A DNA stretch of 64,000 nucleotides from Helicoverpa zea (taxonomy: Eukaryota; Arthropoda; Insecta; Lepidoptera; Noctuidae), in the NCBI RefSeq assembly GCF_022581195.2, contig NC_061482.1, positions 4,774,001 to 4,838,000 on the forward strand, in the 5' to 3' direction. Of this stretch, positions 1 through 12,700 are shown piece after piece. The position numbers were made by a program, and so were the translations under genes. How positions within the stretch are numbered: the stretch's first letter is position 1; every line of letters starts with the position of its first letter. Under the pieces are notes generated by a model. The model had not been told where the DNA came from and did not search any database. It was given only the letters and a program-made list of their open reading frames with translations.

Positions 1-290
1 AAATCAACGTTCACTCAAACTCAACTCATTGCTGGACCGAGTCCCCCAAGCCGGGGGATTTGCCCATTCTCGCATTACTCACCGCGCTGGGGTGTTGGAA
101 AGCGCAGTGTGGGGTAACTATAGCTTCGGAGATACTGCTGCTCATTTCCGAGCCTTTAATATCCCAATTAATGCTGCGTAGTGGTGGTACTCCCACCAAT
201 AAGTCGCAAGACAGACCCTTTAGTCAGCAACGTGCACCACGGGCAATCGGGGCATTCGTTCTGGAAAATTCCTTGATAGTATTACACTAT
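1..290. other. GC-elevated segment, possible repeat fragment cut by the window edge
   Basis: Bases 40-260 are GC-richer than the DNA that follows and contain TCCCCCAAGCCGGGGGA (a short hairpin) and GTGGTGGTACTCCCACCA. An open frame crosses it from about 60 to 311, but no domain is seen. It is probably an interspersed-repeat piece that continues outside the window. Confidence 0.25.
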
Positions 291-311
291 GAACTTTCAG
301 GATTTAATTGA

Positions 312-1640
312 AAAAGTTTTGCTAACAATATACGAAATCATTCTAATCTCAGGGATCCCTAATTTGGGTTTTATGGTCTGGTCGGTATATTTGATATGAA
401 AGTATTTTTATCTGATACAAACTGGTATATAATAGTCATACTACAGATGCCCCAAATATAAGGAAATTATAGTTTTGAACCGAAACTTTCTACCAGGTGG
501 ACCAATGGACGGAAGCTTCATTGCAATATAAAGTTTGAGTTATATTGGTCAAGCAGTTTCATAAAATTCAAATGTAAGATGTCAAACGGTGTTCTGAATG
601 GGATGTTATAGAATTTCCCCAATATTCAATTACGCTACATAATACCTAGAAACTACTAACAATATCCGAAATTTTCCGTCCATAACACCTATTAGAAACT
701 ATTAATAATTTCATAAATTAGCTGATTCCCGCGGTTTCATTGCTGACCACAAGATGTCATACTTGTGCTTCGCCATTACTATTTGACCTATATCTCAAAA
801 CTCATAATGCCTTCTACATAATTTGAATTTATTTGTTAATCGTTCTCCTGGTCAAAAAGCGTTTTTAGTCTCTCTCTTTTCACTTCCATTATAGAAACCT
901 AGAATTATATGTATAAAGTAGGCAGCTGAATTGTTGTCTGTCTGATCGATAAACACACAGCTGAAAACGTTAATGAAGCGAGAATGCACTAAGCGATCCT
1001 GGGGAATTCCCAAGAACGTGGGTGAAACCCGGGAATTACCACAATTTTTTAAATATGATTGCCATTTGAAGCTTTAAGCTCCCAGTATGTATTCCAAACC
1101 AGGTTTTTCAGCCTTTTAGCCTCATAAACAACGTGGCTCTGTATTTATGGAATATTTTTAAAACAGATTCAGTAGACCCAGAAATTAGCCCTTACAAGCT
1201 CGCAAAAATTTTCATATATTCTCAAAATAACATTCAATTAAAATAGAAAAGGCTTAACAAGCGTCGATCAGAAATCACTACCCCTAACAAGCTATTAAAT
1301 CCAGCTCAATGAAGCAGAAATGACTAACAGTTATTATCGCAAACGATATCAATATTAGTGTGCATAACGAGACTATTATACAGAGCCTCCACACACTGCC
1401 AACTTTTAGTCGACCGATTGTTGCATCGGGCTCATCAATCGGAAGGGAGTGGATAGTACAATAGTGCGCACATTACAACCATAAGGTACTTATCCGGCGG
1501 TATCGGGTCGACAATTGGACTCATCAATTACCTTCAAAATAAACTATAAAAAGTTTGATTGTAGGTATTCACGATTACCTTCAAAATATACCTACTGTCA
1601 GCTAACCATTGGGCTACCCAATAGACAATAAACCTCGACA
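312..1640. other. AT-rich DNA, nothing recognised
   Basis: No long frame, repeat pair or splice-flanked exon was identified. Confidence 0.5.
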
Positions 1641-1685
1641 AAAAACTGTCAGTCAACAATCGGAGCAACTTTCAGCCAACATTTC

Positions 1686-1794
1686 AGTTCACAGTCTGCC
1701 GGGACTAAGGTTCGCGACACCATTGCTATTATCGAAGAAAGTTTGATCACGTGTCGCCGACGCCTCGTCGCTGAGTCGTTAGTTGGTCGTTAAG
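1686..1794 (+). promoter_or_regulatory. Candidate non-coding first exon with initiator and splice donor
   Basis: An initiator-like TTCAGTTC (A at 1686) is followed by about 110 bp of higher GC and CpG content without an ATG, ending at an excellent donor TTAAG|GTAAGA. It could be the 5' UTR exon of a plus-strand gene whose coding exons are outside or unrecognised. No partner exon was found. Confidence 0.28.
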
Positions 1795-1799
1795 GTAAG

Positions 1800-3674
1800 A
1801 GCTTCATGCGAGGCATCGCTTCATGCGATTACTAACACTTTAATAAGATACTCCGTTGTTATATGGCCTCTTTGCACTGTGATTAGCACAATTTATACCT
1901 GAATTTCATATGAGTGTGTTTAATAAAAGTTGAGAAAAATGGTTTGTACTGAGCTTCTTGAAGGGTGTGAGGAATGACTGTATGAAAGATGGCTCTTTCC
2001 ATGCCAAGTAAATTTTGAAAATAAATAAATTTGTGTTTGATGATAGGTATATCTGCAGTGTAATGTTTTTTTTTTCATGGGGACTACCATTAAACGATTA
2101 GGATTACATTAATCTGACTAGGTTGCCTCAAACTGCTTATCTTTCTGAACAGAACCATCATTTCAATAAATGCAGAACGACGAATTTATGCGCAATACAC
2201 GGTACCTATATTTGGTACATTATATACCAAATATGTAAAGACAAATGAAGATCCAGTAATAAGCTCATACTAACCTTCTTAGTATCACGTGTTTCCTTAC
2301 CTAGTTTCCACCGGTTCCAGGAAGGAGAGCTGTCACAGTGCAAATATCACAAGCATGTGCCAGTTCTCATGCTAAGCTGATCGTTCCGCTCGCTTCAAGT
2401 CTTAGTAATTTCCGCCTAGCAGAAGCTTTTCCTACTGTCAGATTCCCTAGAATTCGGCAAACGGTATGTTAGTTAAACTTCACCCAAATGTAGGCAAACA
2501 TTTGCTTATAACTGGCAGAGCAAGGTCTATTTTGTTTCCCTTCATAAATATTTCCAGCGAAATCTCCGTAATTTGTTTTAATTATTTCGAAACAAATTGT
2601 AAATGTATTGAAGAGATTTATTCGCTGTTAAACAATGATATCTTATTATAGGCTCAGAACATAAAATCATTTATTCCGTCACACTTCATACAATAATTTG
2701 ACGGCAATTCCGTATAACGTGAACATTTACGATGACGTATTATGAAATAAAAATGAAGTAACCTACGAATTGAGTTTCAATTTCATAATAAATTTTGATT
2801 TAGAACATTATGTCAGCCTTAATACGGGGTTCTGCGGAGGTCAAGTCAATTATTCAGAGGCCTGTAAAAGGATTAAAGCTACGTGCATTGTTGATGATCC
2901 ACTTTACTATGATAAGGACTAAATATATTATTTAAATGTCAATGTTCCGTTGTCGTCTGTGTATGATTAACTTTATTCTCTTGCTTATAATTTATGTTCT
3001 GGAAATAATGTACACATGGATTCATATGGTAAAATAGACAATAAAGCAGCTGAACTTATAAAACCTGTACTTAACTAAATGACGTTAACACCAATATCAC
3101 TCAAATCAAAATAAACTTGAATTAGGCCGCTTCTGCAAACCTTATTCAATTCATTAACCCAAAATAATAATTCCTGTTATTATTAGCGTAATTTTCACAA
3201 TAGTAAATGGTTCGCCATTAGTTGGCTGCCTCAGCCATCACCACAGGCGTTTCTGGAGCCAAGTATATGCCAAAACGTCCCACAAGTTTCACGACATCAC
3301 ATAAATTGAACTGTTTGCGAGTCGCTACTGCGCCCCTAATTACAATTATATATATACACGCGATATATAAAGTGTATGCTTGATTAAATTTATTGGAAAA
3401 GTTTGCTTACGCTTTCAGACCCCGGAATCGGGTAACTTATGTATACCTATATAGTTCATAACGAGAATTAGCAACGGAAAACTTTCCCTAACTGATAAAT
3501 GAAAAATTGTGTAAGGTCTGGACCGATTTTTAAACCTTATGACCTTATGGCCAAAACCAAGATTTTCTATTACTTCTAATGTTATGTAAAAGGAGTTTAG
3601 GTCAGAAATGTCATTTTCAACTAAACCAACATTATTTCATATTTCCCTTGTTTTGTGTACCTAGTTATTATATT
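1800..3674. other. AT-rich DNA, nothing recognised
   Basis: Only short chance frames and a small TA-rich patch (about 3345-3370) are seen. Confidence 0.5.
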
Positions 3675-3679
3675 TTATA

Positions 3680-3902
3680 GTTCGGCCATTCAGAGAATGC
3701 GTTCCTGACACGTCGCGATTGAACTGACGACGTAACTTTGCAATGGCGTTGCAGTTACGATAAAAATATTTTTGCTGGTTGTTTACCGTTTTAACAATTG
3801 AGGAGCATTAAAACAACATTATTATATCAATAATCAATGAATGTAGTTACGTCGTCAGTTCAATCGCGACGTGTCAGGAACGCATTCTCTGAATGGCCGA
3901 AC
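3680..3902. mobile_element. MITE with long perfect terminal inverted repeats, TA-flanked
   Basis: The sequence at 3675-3736 is the exact reverse complement of 3846-3907 (62 of 62 bases), around a loop of about 109 bp. The outer core reads GTTCGGCCATTCAGAG inward from each side. If the flanking TA dinucleotides (3678-3679 and 3903-3904) are the target duplication, the element is 223 bp. It has no coding capacity. A TA duplication would suit a Tc1/mariner-type relative, but the extra palindromic TTA/TAA flank leaves PIF/Harbinger possible. Perfect arms point to recent insertion. The open frame on the minus strand overlapping its right end looks incidental. Confidence 0.85.
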
Positions 3903-4254
3903 TATAACACACAACATCAAACATCGTGGTCTTGCGGAAAATACGTTTTTGAACACGACGACATATTCTGACTTAATTAAATTCATTAGCACAGTACTGT
4001 TTGGTTTTCGTTGAAAACCTTTGCGGTTTGTCATAATTATAATACGGTAGGCTTGTATATGACTGTCTGGGTTTCGCCACATATAAATATTTGAATTTGG
4101 CATTCTTGTACTTGGGTAACTTTTCATTTTACTCTTATTATTGTTGTTGTCTTTATTTTGGTATAGACTTACTAACAGGTCAGCACTGCTTGAATTTTAT
4201 ATTATTATAATTTTGGAAGTAAGCTACTGAATATCTTTAAGCTCTCCATCATCT

Positions 4255-4362
4255 TTCAGCTGTGCCCTACCGGGTCCATACTGTGTCCACCTTATAAAAT
4301 GTACCACCTACATATATAGCATATGGAATGCTAATAAAGAATTGAATATTGAATATTGATGT
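4255..4362 (+). repeat. Possible LINE 3' end with repeat tail
   Basis: An AATAAA is followed by GAATTGAATATTGAATATTG, a short tandem tail of the kind left by non-LTR elements. The preceding sequence is not recognised and no target duplication was found. Confidence 0.25.
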
Positions 4363-4824
4363 TAAGAACAAGGCCCTAAAATTAATGGAGTCCCTTTTCT
4401 ACTTATTTTTTTCTTTAAATGAATCTCCAATGATGTTTAATTACTTGATGTGGCTTGATATTTTAACTTTATGTATAAAAAACCTCTACTTTTAAGTAAT
4501 GGGTTTCCTAAAACTGCTATTATGGACCTTGGCTGTCAAAACAGTTTCAAAACTTGCTTCCTATTCTGTCTGCACTCCTGGCTTTGTATGTCTGTTGATA
4601 GTTTAACTGTTCTATCGTGTAGCCGTCGGAAGAATGTCTGCTATGGTGACGGGGTAACGGCTATCGTCACGTCTCAACGTTCATGATAAGCACTAAGCAG
4701 CATTGTTTCGCTACTATCTAAGAAAGAATCAGATACGTGTTGCCAACATTATGAGAGCTACAGCCTATTCGATTGAATGTGCTTCATAAATAGATACACC
4801 CAGCTGCGTAGTATGTAGTTATGT

Positions 4825-5170
4825 TCTAGATTTCGCCCGCGACTTCGTCCGCGTGGAAAAGTTATTTGGGCATGAGTACTCTTTTTCGGGGCATAGGTAG
4901 GTATTATGATAGCTGTCTAACGCGGGATTTTTGGCCATCATAGCTTACTTCCTGTATATAGGTATAGGTATATGACAGATATTTAATGCGTTCCTACTCT
5001 CTACTCGATTGATGGGTTTATTTCCAATATCTGGATAAAATGAGGCCTGTTTATGTCAAAGGTAGGTATCTGGTAAGATAGGTCTACCTATTTTCATGCA
5101 TATCGGTTCAGCCGTCTTTCCATGAGTTACAAACAAACTCACTGTAACTTTTGTAATATCATAGTAAGAA
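4825..5170 (-). repeat. Lepidopteran dispersed repeat (GACTTCGTCCGCG end)
   Basis: It starts TCTAGATTTCGCCCGCGACTT followed by CGTCCGCGTGG. Near its other end it has TTTTCATGCATATCGGTTCAG, then TTTTGTAATATCATAGTAAG. This matches, in reverse orientation, the common moth repeat that begins with CCTACTAATATTATAAATG and ends in a version of GCGGACGAAGTCGCGGGC. A relative in forward orientation is at 57771-58023. Confidence 0.6.
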
Positions 5171-8100
5171 TTAGGATTACGTGTTTGTAACAAATAAAAA
5201 CACCAATGTACGAAGAAAAAATCTTTATTAGTTCATAAATAGGACATTCAGCAGGACATTGAGTTTAGTGCATGCGAAGATATAAACATAATTACCATAA
5301 TACTACATTACGACATGTATCTAAAGTAGGATTGGCAAAAGCTAAAAATCTTTGGCAACTTTTTAAATGTGCTTCCCAATAAAGGGGTTCTCAATTCGGA
5401 TGTTTGTGTGCTTTTATTTTTTTATATGAATTGTATACGATGACTTATACAATTCAATGTATAGGTCCTAAACTTGAGGTGAAAACGTTATTTCGTAATC
5501 AAGTTCTTTGGTAGATAGATTTTTAGGGCCTATAAGCAGACGTTGTTTTCTAAGACACGTGTCACTAAATTATTAAGCGTGGCGTAGGTATTCGTGAGAT
5601 AGTTTTAACTGTTGGAATATATTTTTTTCTTTTCCCCCAACGATCAAGGAAGGAAATCTGTCGACGGTGGAAAGACAGAAATATTTTGTAAATCGCAGTA
5701 TCTTTTAGATAATCAGGTGTTTTAGGATGTAACTGTCTTGGAAGCACGACGATTCAACTTTGTTCGACGCTGTCGTGTTTTAGTTTTGATGTTTTCTTTT
5801 GTATAACACGTTTTTCGTTGATTTTCGTATGTCTGTACTCGTAGGATATTTTTTAAATCCTTGGGGATATTCCACGATTGATTTCAATGCTATGCCTCTC
5901 CTGGAACCTAGAACTTATATCTTTGGTGACATCGTGGTTGGAGTACTTTTCAGCTTTTGTCAACTCCTTTTCTATTGTTTCATACCGGACATCGAACATG
6001 TATTACATTTAAAACCTTTTAAATATATTTCGAGTATATGTTTCAAATATTAGTATAAATTCGAAGGTACCATATGATTGGTACCTCGCTACTTAGATTA
6101 TAATTGTATAATATACCTATAGCTAAAGATATTTTAACCTACTCCCGTCTAAGGACGTACATGGTGCTTACATCTACCGGATATTTTTTGGTTATTTTTT
6201 GGTATTTTTGGTAATTGAATAAACATTGATAATATTAAGTAGAGGGGACGACGAGCCGACTGGTTCGGTCCGAGTACGCAAGCACAGACAGAAACAGCTC
6301 ACTAATCTTCCACCCCGCAGTTTGTGTTGAGGGTAAAAATAATACGACTTAATCGAAAATAAGGGCTCTTTAGGGTCTCAAATCTCGTCATTATAATACG
6401 GCAGGCGCTACTTCAATCGGTCCGTTTATTTTTCTACACTCTTTTTAAGTTATTTTATTTTCCCTGTTATTTGCCGCTTATCACCATTGAGTCGGATCAT
6501 TATGCATAATGTAGTTAATAAAATTGTATCGCCCTCTTAGCCAAATAAAGTATTCCCATATTTCATCTCCCACAGCCCGATGATATCATAAGTAGGAAAT
6601 TCTTGGTTTTATTACTTCCTTGCGCCGTTCCTAGATAACAAGTTGGATCGCCCTCATGTCTGCCCGTTCTCACAAAAACCTGGTAACGCCCGGAGCCGTC
6701 TATCAATTGCGATCTATCCCAAAATCGTTAACCTTCAGCCTCCACCACGTATTATAAGAGAATACTCGCTTGCTAACATACCCGGGAAGTTCTCACATGG
6801 CTTAACTCCAAATTAAAAATAACTTAACAATTTCCAAAGAAATTTAATATCAACTGGCTACCTATAGCAAGCTTTACAAAGCTGCGATCAGGCGGCCGCA
6901 GCGAGCAAGTGTAACATAATGTTAAGTGAATCGGATCGTTTGTATGACGAACGATTTCATGCTGAATCCCGAATCGAATCCTCTATTTGGTAACTTTCTC
7001 TGTTTTCTTTCGATTTCTTTCGGATAACCCGATAAATTTTCACTCCTTTGTTACTATTACCAGAGGTGCTATATTCGTTTTTACGATAGTTTTGTCGATA
7101 CGCTTTCGAATAAACGGTTTATTTATGTTCTTGTTTTTATACTCTCTACCTTCCGTTATTGCCTTTTACCTGATGCTACCTAAATTACCTACATAATTTA
7201 GCGACTGGCCGATTCATTTCAATGCGATCGATTCTTCTAACTTTATTATCGACACTTTTGCTGGAATTATTAATTGTTCACATTGTAATTTAATTGAGCT
7301 AGTTACCATTTCCTACACATGCAAGGATATGAGAAATGATGAATTTAGCGAAAATGAGAGCTAAATTATGCCGGGATTGCTAGTATGCAAGAAGCAGCTA
7401 CTTTGATGATGATAATTTATCCGCGATAAATGGTCGAGTGTGGCGTTGACGTGGCGTAGACGTGAGCGTGGCGGAGTGCCGCGTCTGCTCGTGGGTTCGC
7501 CACAAAAACCGACAGCGAGTGGATCAGACCAAGCTACGCCCTTTCAATAAATTATGTAAGGCTAGGAGCTCCATGCACTCCAAAGATTTACATTCTCACC
7601 TCACTGTCTGCATACCTCGCATAGTCTCGTCTCACTGTAACTACCTTTTATAATATATCAAAAATGTTGTCGCATATTTCAAAGTCAAAGTTCTATCATC
7701 TCATGTTGTTCAAACTCTCAATAATTCAAAGTAATAACCAGCCCAATAAAATTACAAGGTAAACATTTAAGTATGAAAAATGTATATTAACTTAGTAAAA
7801 CCAATTAACGACTTTTCTAATTTAATTAAGTGCCTACCAGATTGTTTGTTCGACTAGGCGGTTACTTTAAAGTACCCATCTAACGCCAAAATGTTTTGCG
7901 GGGTGGAAGCCTCGTGAACGACAGCGGTGGGAAGTGACACAATATTTATGTTTATTATTCTAAGCTATTACATATTATGTTTACATAACTAAACACCAAA
8001 ATTGGTTATAAGCATTATTCAAATTGCAAGGTTGATTGACACGTCACTGAGGTGGTTTGCCTGACAGCCAGTGTAGAGACGTCGCTCGATGTAGCAGTCT

Positions 8101-8796
8101 CGGCATGTATAATATCCGAAATTAAACGATCCCTCGTGAAGTGTGAGCCCACCTTTACTGAATTACTCTATTGATATCTACTATTGATTATAATGATTGG
8201 TATATATGAGTTGTTATCAATTAATTCTTACACACTAAGACTAATTCTAAGACATGAATTGTATCATGATTACTTGAATTCGGATAACATACTAGTTTAA
8301 TCTTCGATCTTCACTTCAATGACGAATTTTCGTCAAAGTCTAGATATTCCAATAGCCAAACGGATATGTAACTTTATCACAATATTATATAAACACCCAA
8401 TTCAATAGGTTCGTTCAACTTATTCAGAAATCTAAGCAAATATAATTTAAGACGAAGCTTAGAAAATAATAGACGTTTCTATAAATAGCGTTATATCAGA
8501 TTACATGTGATATAACGTGAATGGACAGTTATATTTCTGTATCTTTCGTATCAACATGCTTTTATGTACAGCCATCTCGAAATAATACTTTTTACGAACA
8601 CTCCGACAAGCTTACAAATAAAGGTCCAATAAATAAGTATTTAATACTAGACGGTTTTCTATAAACCCCTTAACTAATTGGTGTTTCGTACCTTACAGTG
8701 ATCTGTTGTATATAATACATTGTTTCCTTATTGACAGTCTTCAATCGTAACTTTACAGATGTTGTAATGTGACATCAAATTTGCCGGTGTTAACCC
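5171..8796. other. AT-rich DNA without recognised genes
   Basis: The frames here are short and unrecognised. A GC-rich patch at 7440-7530 with repeated GTGGCG words is the only compositional feature. Confidence 0.45.
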
Positions 8797-8865
8797 ATGT
8801 CGAATAAATTACTTCTAGCCGTCATGGTATTCGTGTTGGTCATCCTCGCGGCTCTTATAAGTTGA
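8797..8865 (+). CDS. Possible 22-residue hydrophobic micropeptide
   Basis: The short frame starts MSNKLLLAVMVFVL and ends in a hydrophobic run closed by TGA. It has a single positive charge near the N-terminus and otherwise only membrane-type residues, so it resembles a lone signal anchor or a truncated secreted-peptide exon. The context CCCATGT is acceptable. No donor follows the last codons, so it would have to be complete as it stands. Frames this short arise often by chance, and I know no family match. Confidence 0.15.
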   Translation: MSNKLLLAVMVFVLVILAALIS

Positions 8866-9204
8866 ATATTCAAAAGCTCACTGCTCAGCTCCTAATATAA
8901 TGTAAACCTAGACTAATACTAAGCATTCTTTGAAACACGCGTGGTTGATGTTAAAAGTCTTTCTAACACTTTTCAGTACCTTTGTGTTGTTCACTTTATC
9001 GTCAGCGGTACATATGATTTTAGCTTTTGCACTCAGCTTTCCAAGATTTTAACTGACCCTAACATCACTTTTAAAGCAAAAGTGTTTTCTAGCTTCACCG
9101 GTCTTTGTTATATTTTAAAAGATGGTAAACCTTCAAGATAGAATCCAACTTTTTTTCACCATCATTTATTTTTCCACTAGGTCTTATGTGCTTTATTTGA
9201 CGTG

Positions 9205-9360
9205 CAACACTTATGCCTCAGAGGCAGGGTTGTTATGTCTCATGTGCCTGTAATTGAAATCGGCTCCCATACCTTAGAACCGGGAGTGCCGGTAAAAATG
9301 GGTATGGGCGTAGTACTTCCCCGGTCGAGTCCTTTCACGTGGACTCTACTACTACTTTAA
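9205..9360. repeat. Possible interspersed repeat fragment
   Basis: The GC level rises here, with TCATGTGCCTGTAATTG and CCCCGGTCGAGTCC (a weak B-box match). The segment resembles lepidopteran repeat pieces in character, but no second copy is seen in this window. Confidence 0.22.
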
Positions 9361-9711
9361 TTTGTTGCTCGTGTTCATAAAACAACTTAGCAACAAAGTT
9401 AATGTGCCAGGCAGGATGGTGTTTGGGCAAAGTTGCATATCGTTGCAGGTCAAATTTGCAGTCTCTGTCGTCATTTCTATCCAGTTACAACTGGCTTTGT
9501 GTGGTTTAAGAGTTCTAGATTTGTGTTTTAATTTTCTGAAAGATGTTTAATGTTTACGTTCCTTAGATATTACCTCTATTTTTTATGTAATAAATGTTAT
9601 TTCAAACAATGAAGTACCGATTCAGCTAGATACAACACTTGTCTAGTGTTTACCTAATTAGTGCGTCGGCACGTAACCAATCACACAAATTACGTGTTTC
9701 TCAAATTATAT

Positions 9712-9755
9712 CCCCCCCCCCCTACCCTCCCTCAACCCCGCTCTCATCCCAACCA
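9712..9755. repeat. C11 tract and C/T-rich run
   Basis: Eleven consecutive C at 9712-9722 continue into a C/T-rich stretch to about 9755 in otherwise AT-rich DNA. The complementary G-run could form a quadruplex only with neighbouring runs. Confidence 0.85.
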
Positions 9756-12700
9756 GACTTTTGTATAACAAAATCTGTATAGTTACGAATGAATGTTATG
9801 TTATATTCAAATGTAAATCCAATGAGTATGTTTCATTAAGCTCTGTGATTATATTCGACATGATTAATGTTGAAACTGTGAATAAGCACTTTTATAATGA
9901 ACTATATACAACTAATCACTGGACAATTCATTCCATCCTTTCATCCATGGAGTCGAAATAATAGCGAGCTTGTAACGTGACACTTGGCATTGTTCAACTG
10001 ATGGACAAAATCGACTTCTTTTCCCGGACAAAACTAACCCGACCGAAATATACTACAACTTCTCTGTTTTACTTCTGATTTCAAATAATTATTTATATTA
10101 TTTACAATTATTTTTACTGTATAGCTCTTTTGTTTTATATATTGTATTTCTTTGTAGTTTACATTTAATATACTGTTTTTGAAAAATATACGTCTCTGTT
10201 TACTATGTACAACTATTATTTAATTGGTGTTTCTTCTTACATGGCAGCGGCTTGGTGCACGCTGCCCAGAATAAATTAAAACCTTAAACTAGGTAGACAT
10301 CCATTGAAATCAAAATAACTTACAGATTTATTTTTTTTTGGTTGTTTTTTTTTATTATGACATCAAATTATATTTAACCCACTATCTCGCCATTTACTCT
10401 TGAATTTCATTTGTAATTTAAATAAAAATGAAAAGAGAAATTGTTAATTTTGCATACCTATGTGTGTAATTTAGGCATATTGTCATAAAAATGTACAAAA
10501 CAAATATGGTTCTGCCAATTGAAGACGTAGGGATATGAAATGATTAAATAACCTACTAATGAATCTCACACTCATTCTCACATTCACACAGCAGATTTTC
10601 AAAATAAACACTACACCTACAGATAAAAAAAAAAAACAAAATCATTACTAGGTACATATTTCTCTCTTGATCATCCCAAGAGATGTTCTACTTATCTTAT
10701 AATTACATGCATTAAACGGAATGCTAACTACAGTAAGTAAATATGTATTAACCTTGAGTTTGTCGAAGTATCCTAGTACCTAAGAATTATAACACAATAA
10801 AAAGTTATACTGAAATAATCAAACGAATGACTTGAAAAACTTCTGTGTGTACGAAATTTTCGCGTGTTTCGTTTGATTATTTTAGCATGTTAGTTAATCT
10901 AAAAAACGAAATACCATCATCATTAGCATTTCCATGATTCATGAAATAAATTAATAAAACCCACAGCTACGTAGCTTAGGGTTAAATCACATAGAGCAAG
11001 ATCCCAGGGCCCCCAGACCTTACTTATTTTCTGATGGACAAAACATATAATTTAAAAATTGTCTACTAAACCCTTGATATCGGTAACACTTTAAATTGAG
11101 AGCAGTAGCACTTTGCTATGATTATGCGATCGCAGCTCCAGAACTGACATGATGGAACTACATAATCCCGTTCAATTTGACTTTCGTATCTGTAGCTTGC
11201 TACATAAATTATAGTAATCTGTGGTCATGAGTTCATATTTAAAAACAATGCGCGATTAATTATTTTAGCACCCACAGGTCATACACCTTTTGTGTGCCGC
11301 GGCTAAGCCTGATTAATTGATAAACATCGTGTTCATTTAGCACTTTATTATCAACACGTTAGTGCTGTTTGCTGTCCGTTCTGGTCATTATGTAACTACC
11401 AGGTCATGTAGTACGTATTAAGTATTCTGTAGCTTTTATTTATTGTAAAGGAGTTTAAGCTGAAAACTGTAGTCGTAATTGTCGGGTATTTTTAGTAAAT
11501 TATGTGTTGTTATGAATGAATGTAGGTACACTAGGAATTGTTCATGCAAAGTTTCCGAAAGTAGATTTTTATCGCACGCGGTATGTGAACGCCTTTGTGG
11601 TAGATTTTGAAAATCCATAAGACCTTTAAGACTATCACGAAGGCACCTAAGCCTTCTAGTTTTTCTGTTAATCACTTCACGCTTAGTATGGAAGAAGTAC
11701 AAACTCGTACAGTGTTGGCGCAAACTACAAGTTTTTCGCAATTCCTAGTTTGGACGTGTGACCTCGCTTCAAGCTTTTTATTTTGGCAGAAGAACGAGTA
11801 TAATTTTTATCGCAGCTTAAAAAACCAGGAACATCAAGATTATTAAACTGCTCTCTTGGGAAGTATTGAAGTATCGTGCTGGTAACGACAACTGGAAATC
11901 CTAACAAGATGATATTATTTTAACACACACAAGAAAAAAAAACTCGTCGGAATGTTCTTATCGTTCATCATAGTGCTATTTGATATAAGTTTTTTAATAT
12001 TATATGTATAAAACAGTTTCCTGACTGTTTGGTATTTTATAATATATGTTTTTTAGTTAAATATTGACCATCCTTTTACATGTACGAACACGGAAAGTCC
12101 TCTGCGTGGTTTGTTGCTTGTTTTTGCTAACTCACACAGACTACCGGCCCTCGGGTGGCTATATTACTTTTACAATTAATATATACAGTCCTACAAATAT
12201 TATTCTGCTCAGCCGTTTTATGATAAATGTAATTTATTATAATTTATATTTATACTTTTGGTAACTATGTACAAAAGTAAGACTCGAATATGACAAAATT
12301 CTTTTCATGTTTCGGTCAGCCGAATTTCATTGGTGTCTATGACATTCTCATAATAAATTTTAGGTTGCAACAGTTTTTTGATGGGCTCTGGAATTTTGAA
12401 AACAACGAATACTCACATTATTTTCATCGTTCAGATCGTGCTGAAAATATAATTAAGATTTATTAATTACACTTCTCATTTGAATGTTTTTTTACCCATA
12501 TCCAAAACTGTCGCAATCCTAAAATCTGCTCACAAACAATAATTTCTAATTCAGTAATTGATATTTAAATTATCTTTGGCACTATGCCACAATTTATAGA
12601 AATCTGTACAATTTAATTTTAACATCACATAGATTTTTACAAACTACGTCAATGAGCATTTCATTTAGAATAAGCATATAAATAAATAATATCAGTTTTC

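Noticed and set aside
3855..4127. 90-codon minus-strand frame
   Set aside because: It runs into the inverted end of the MITE and has no recognisable domain.
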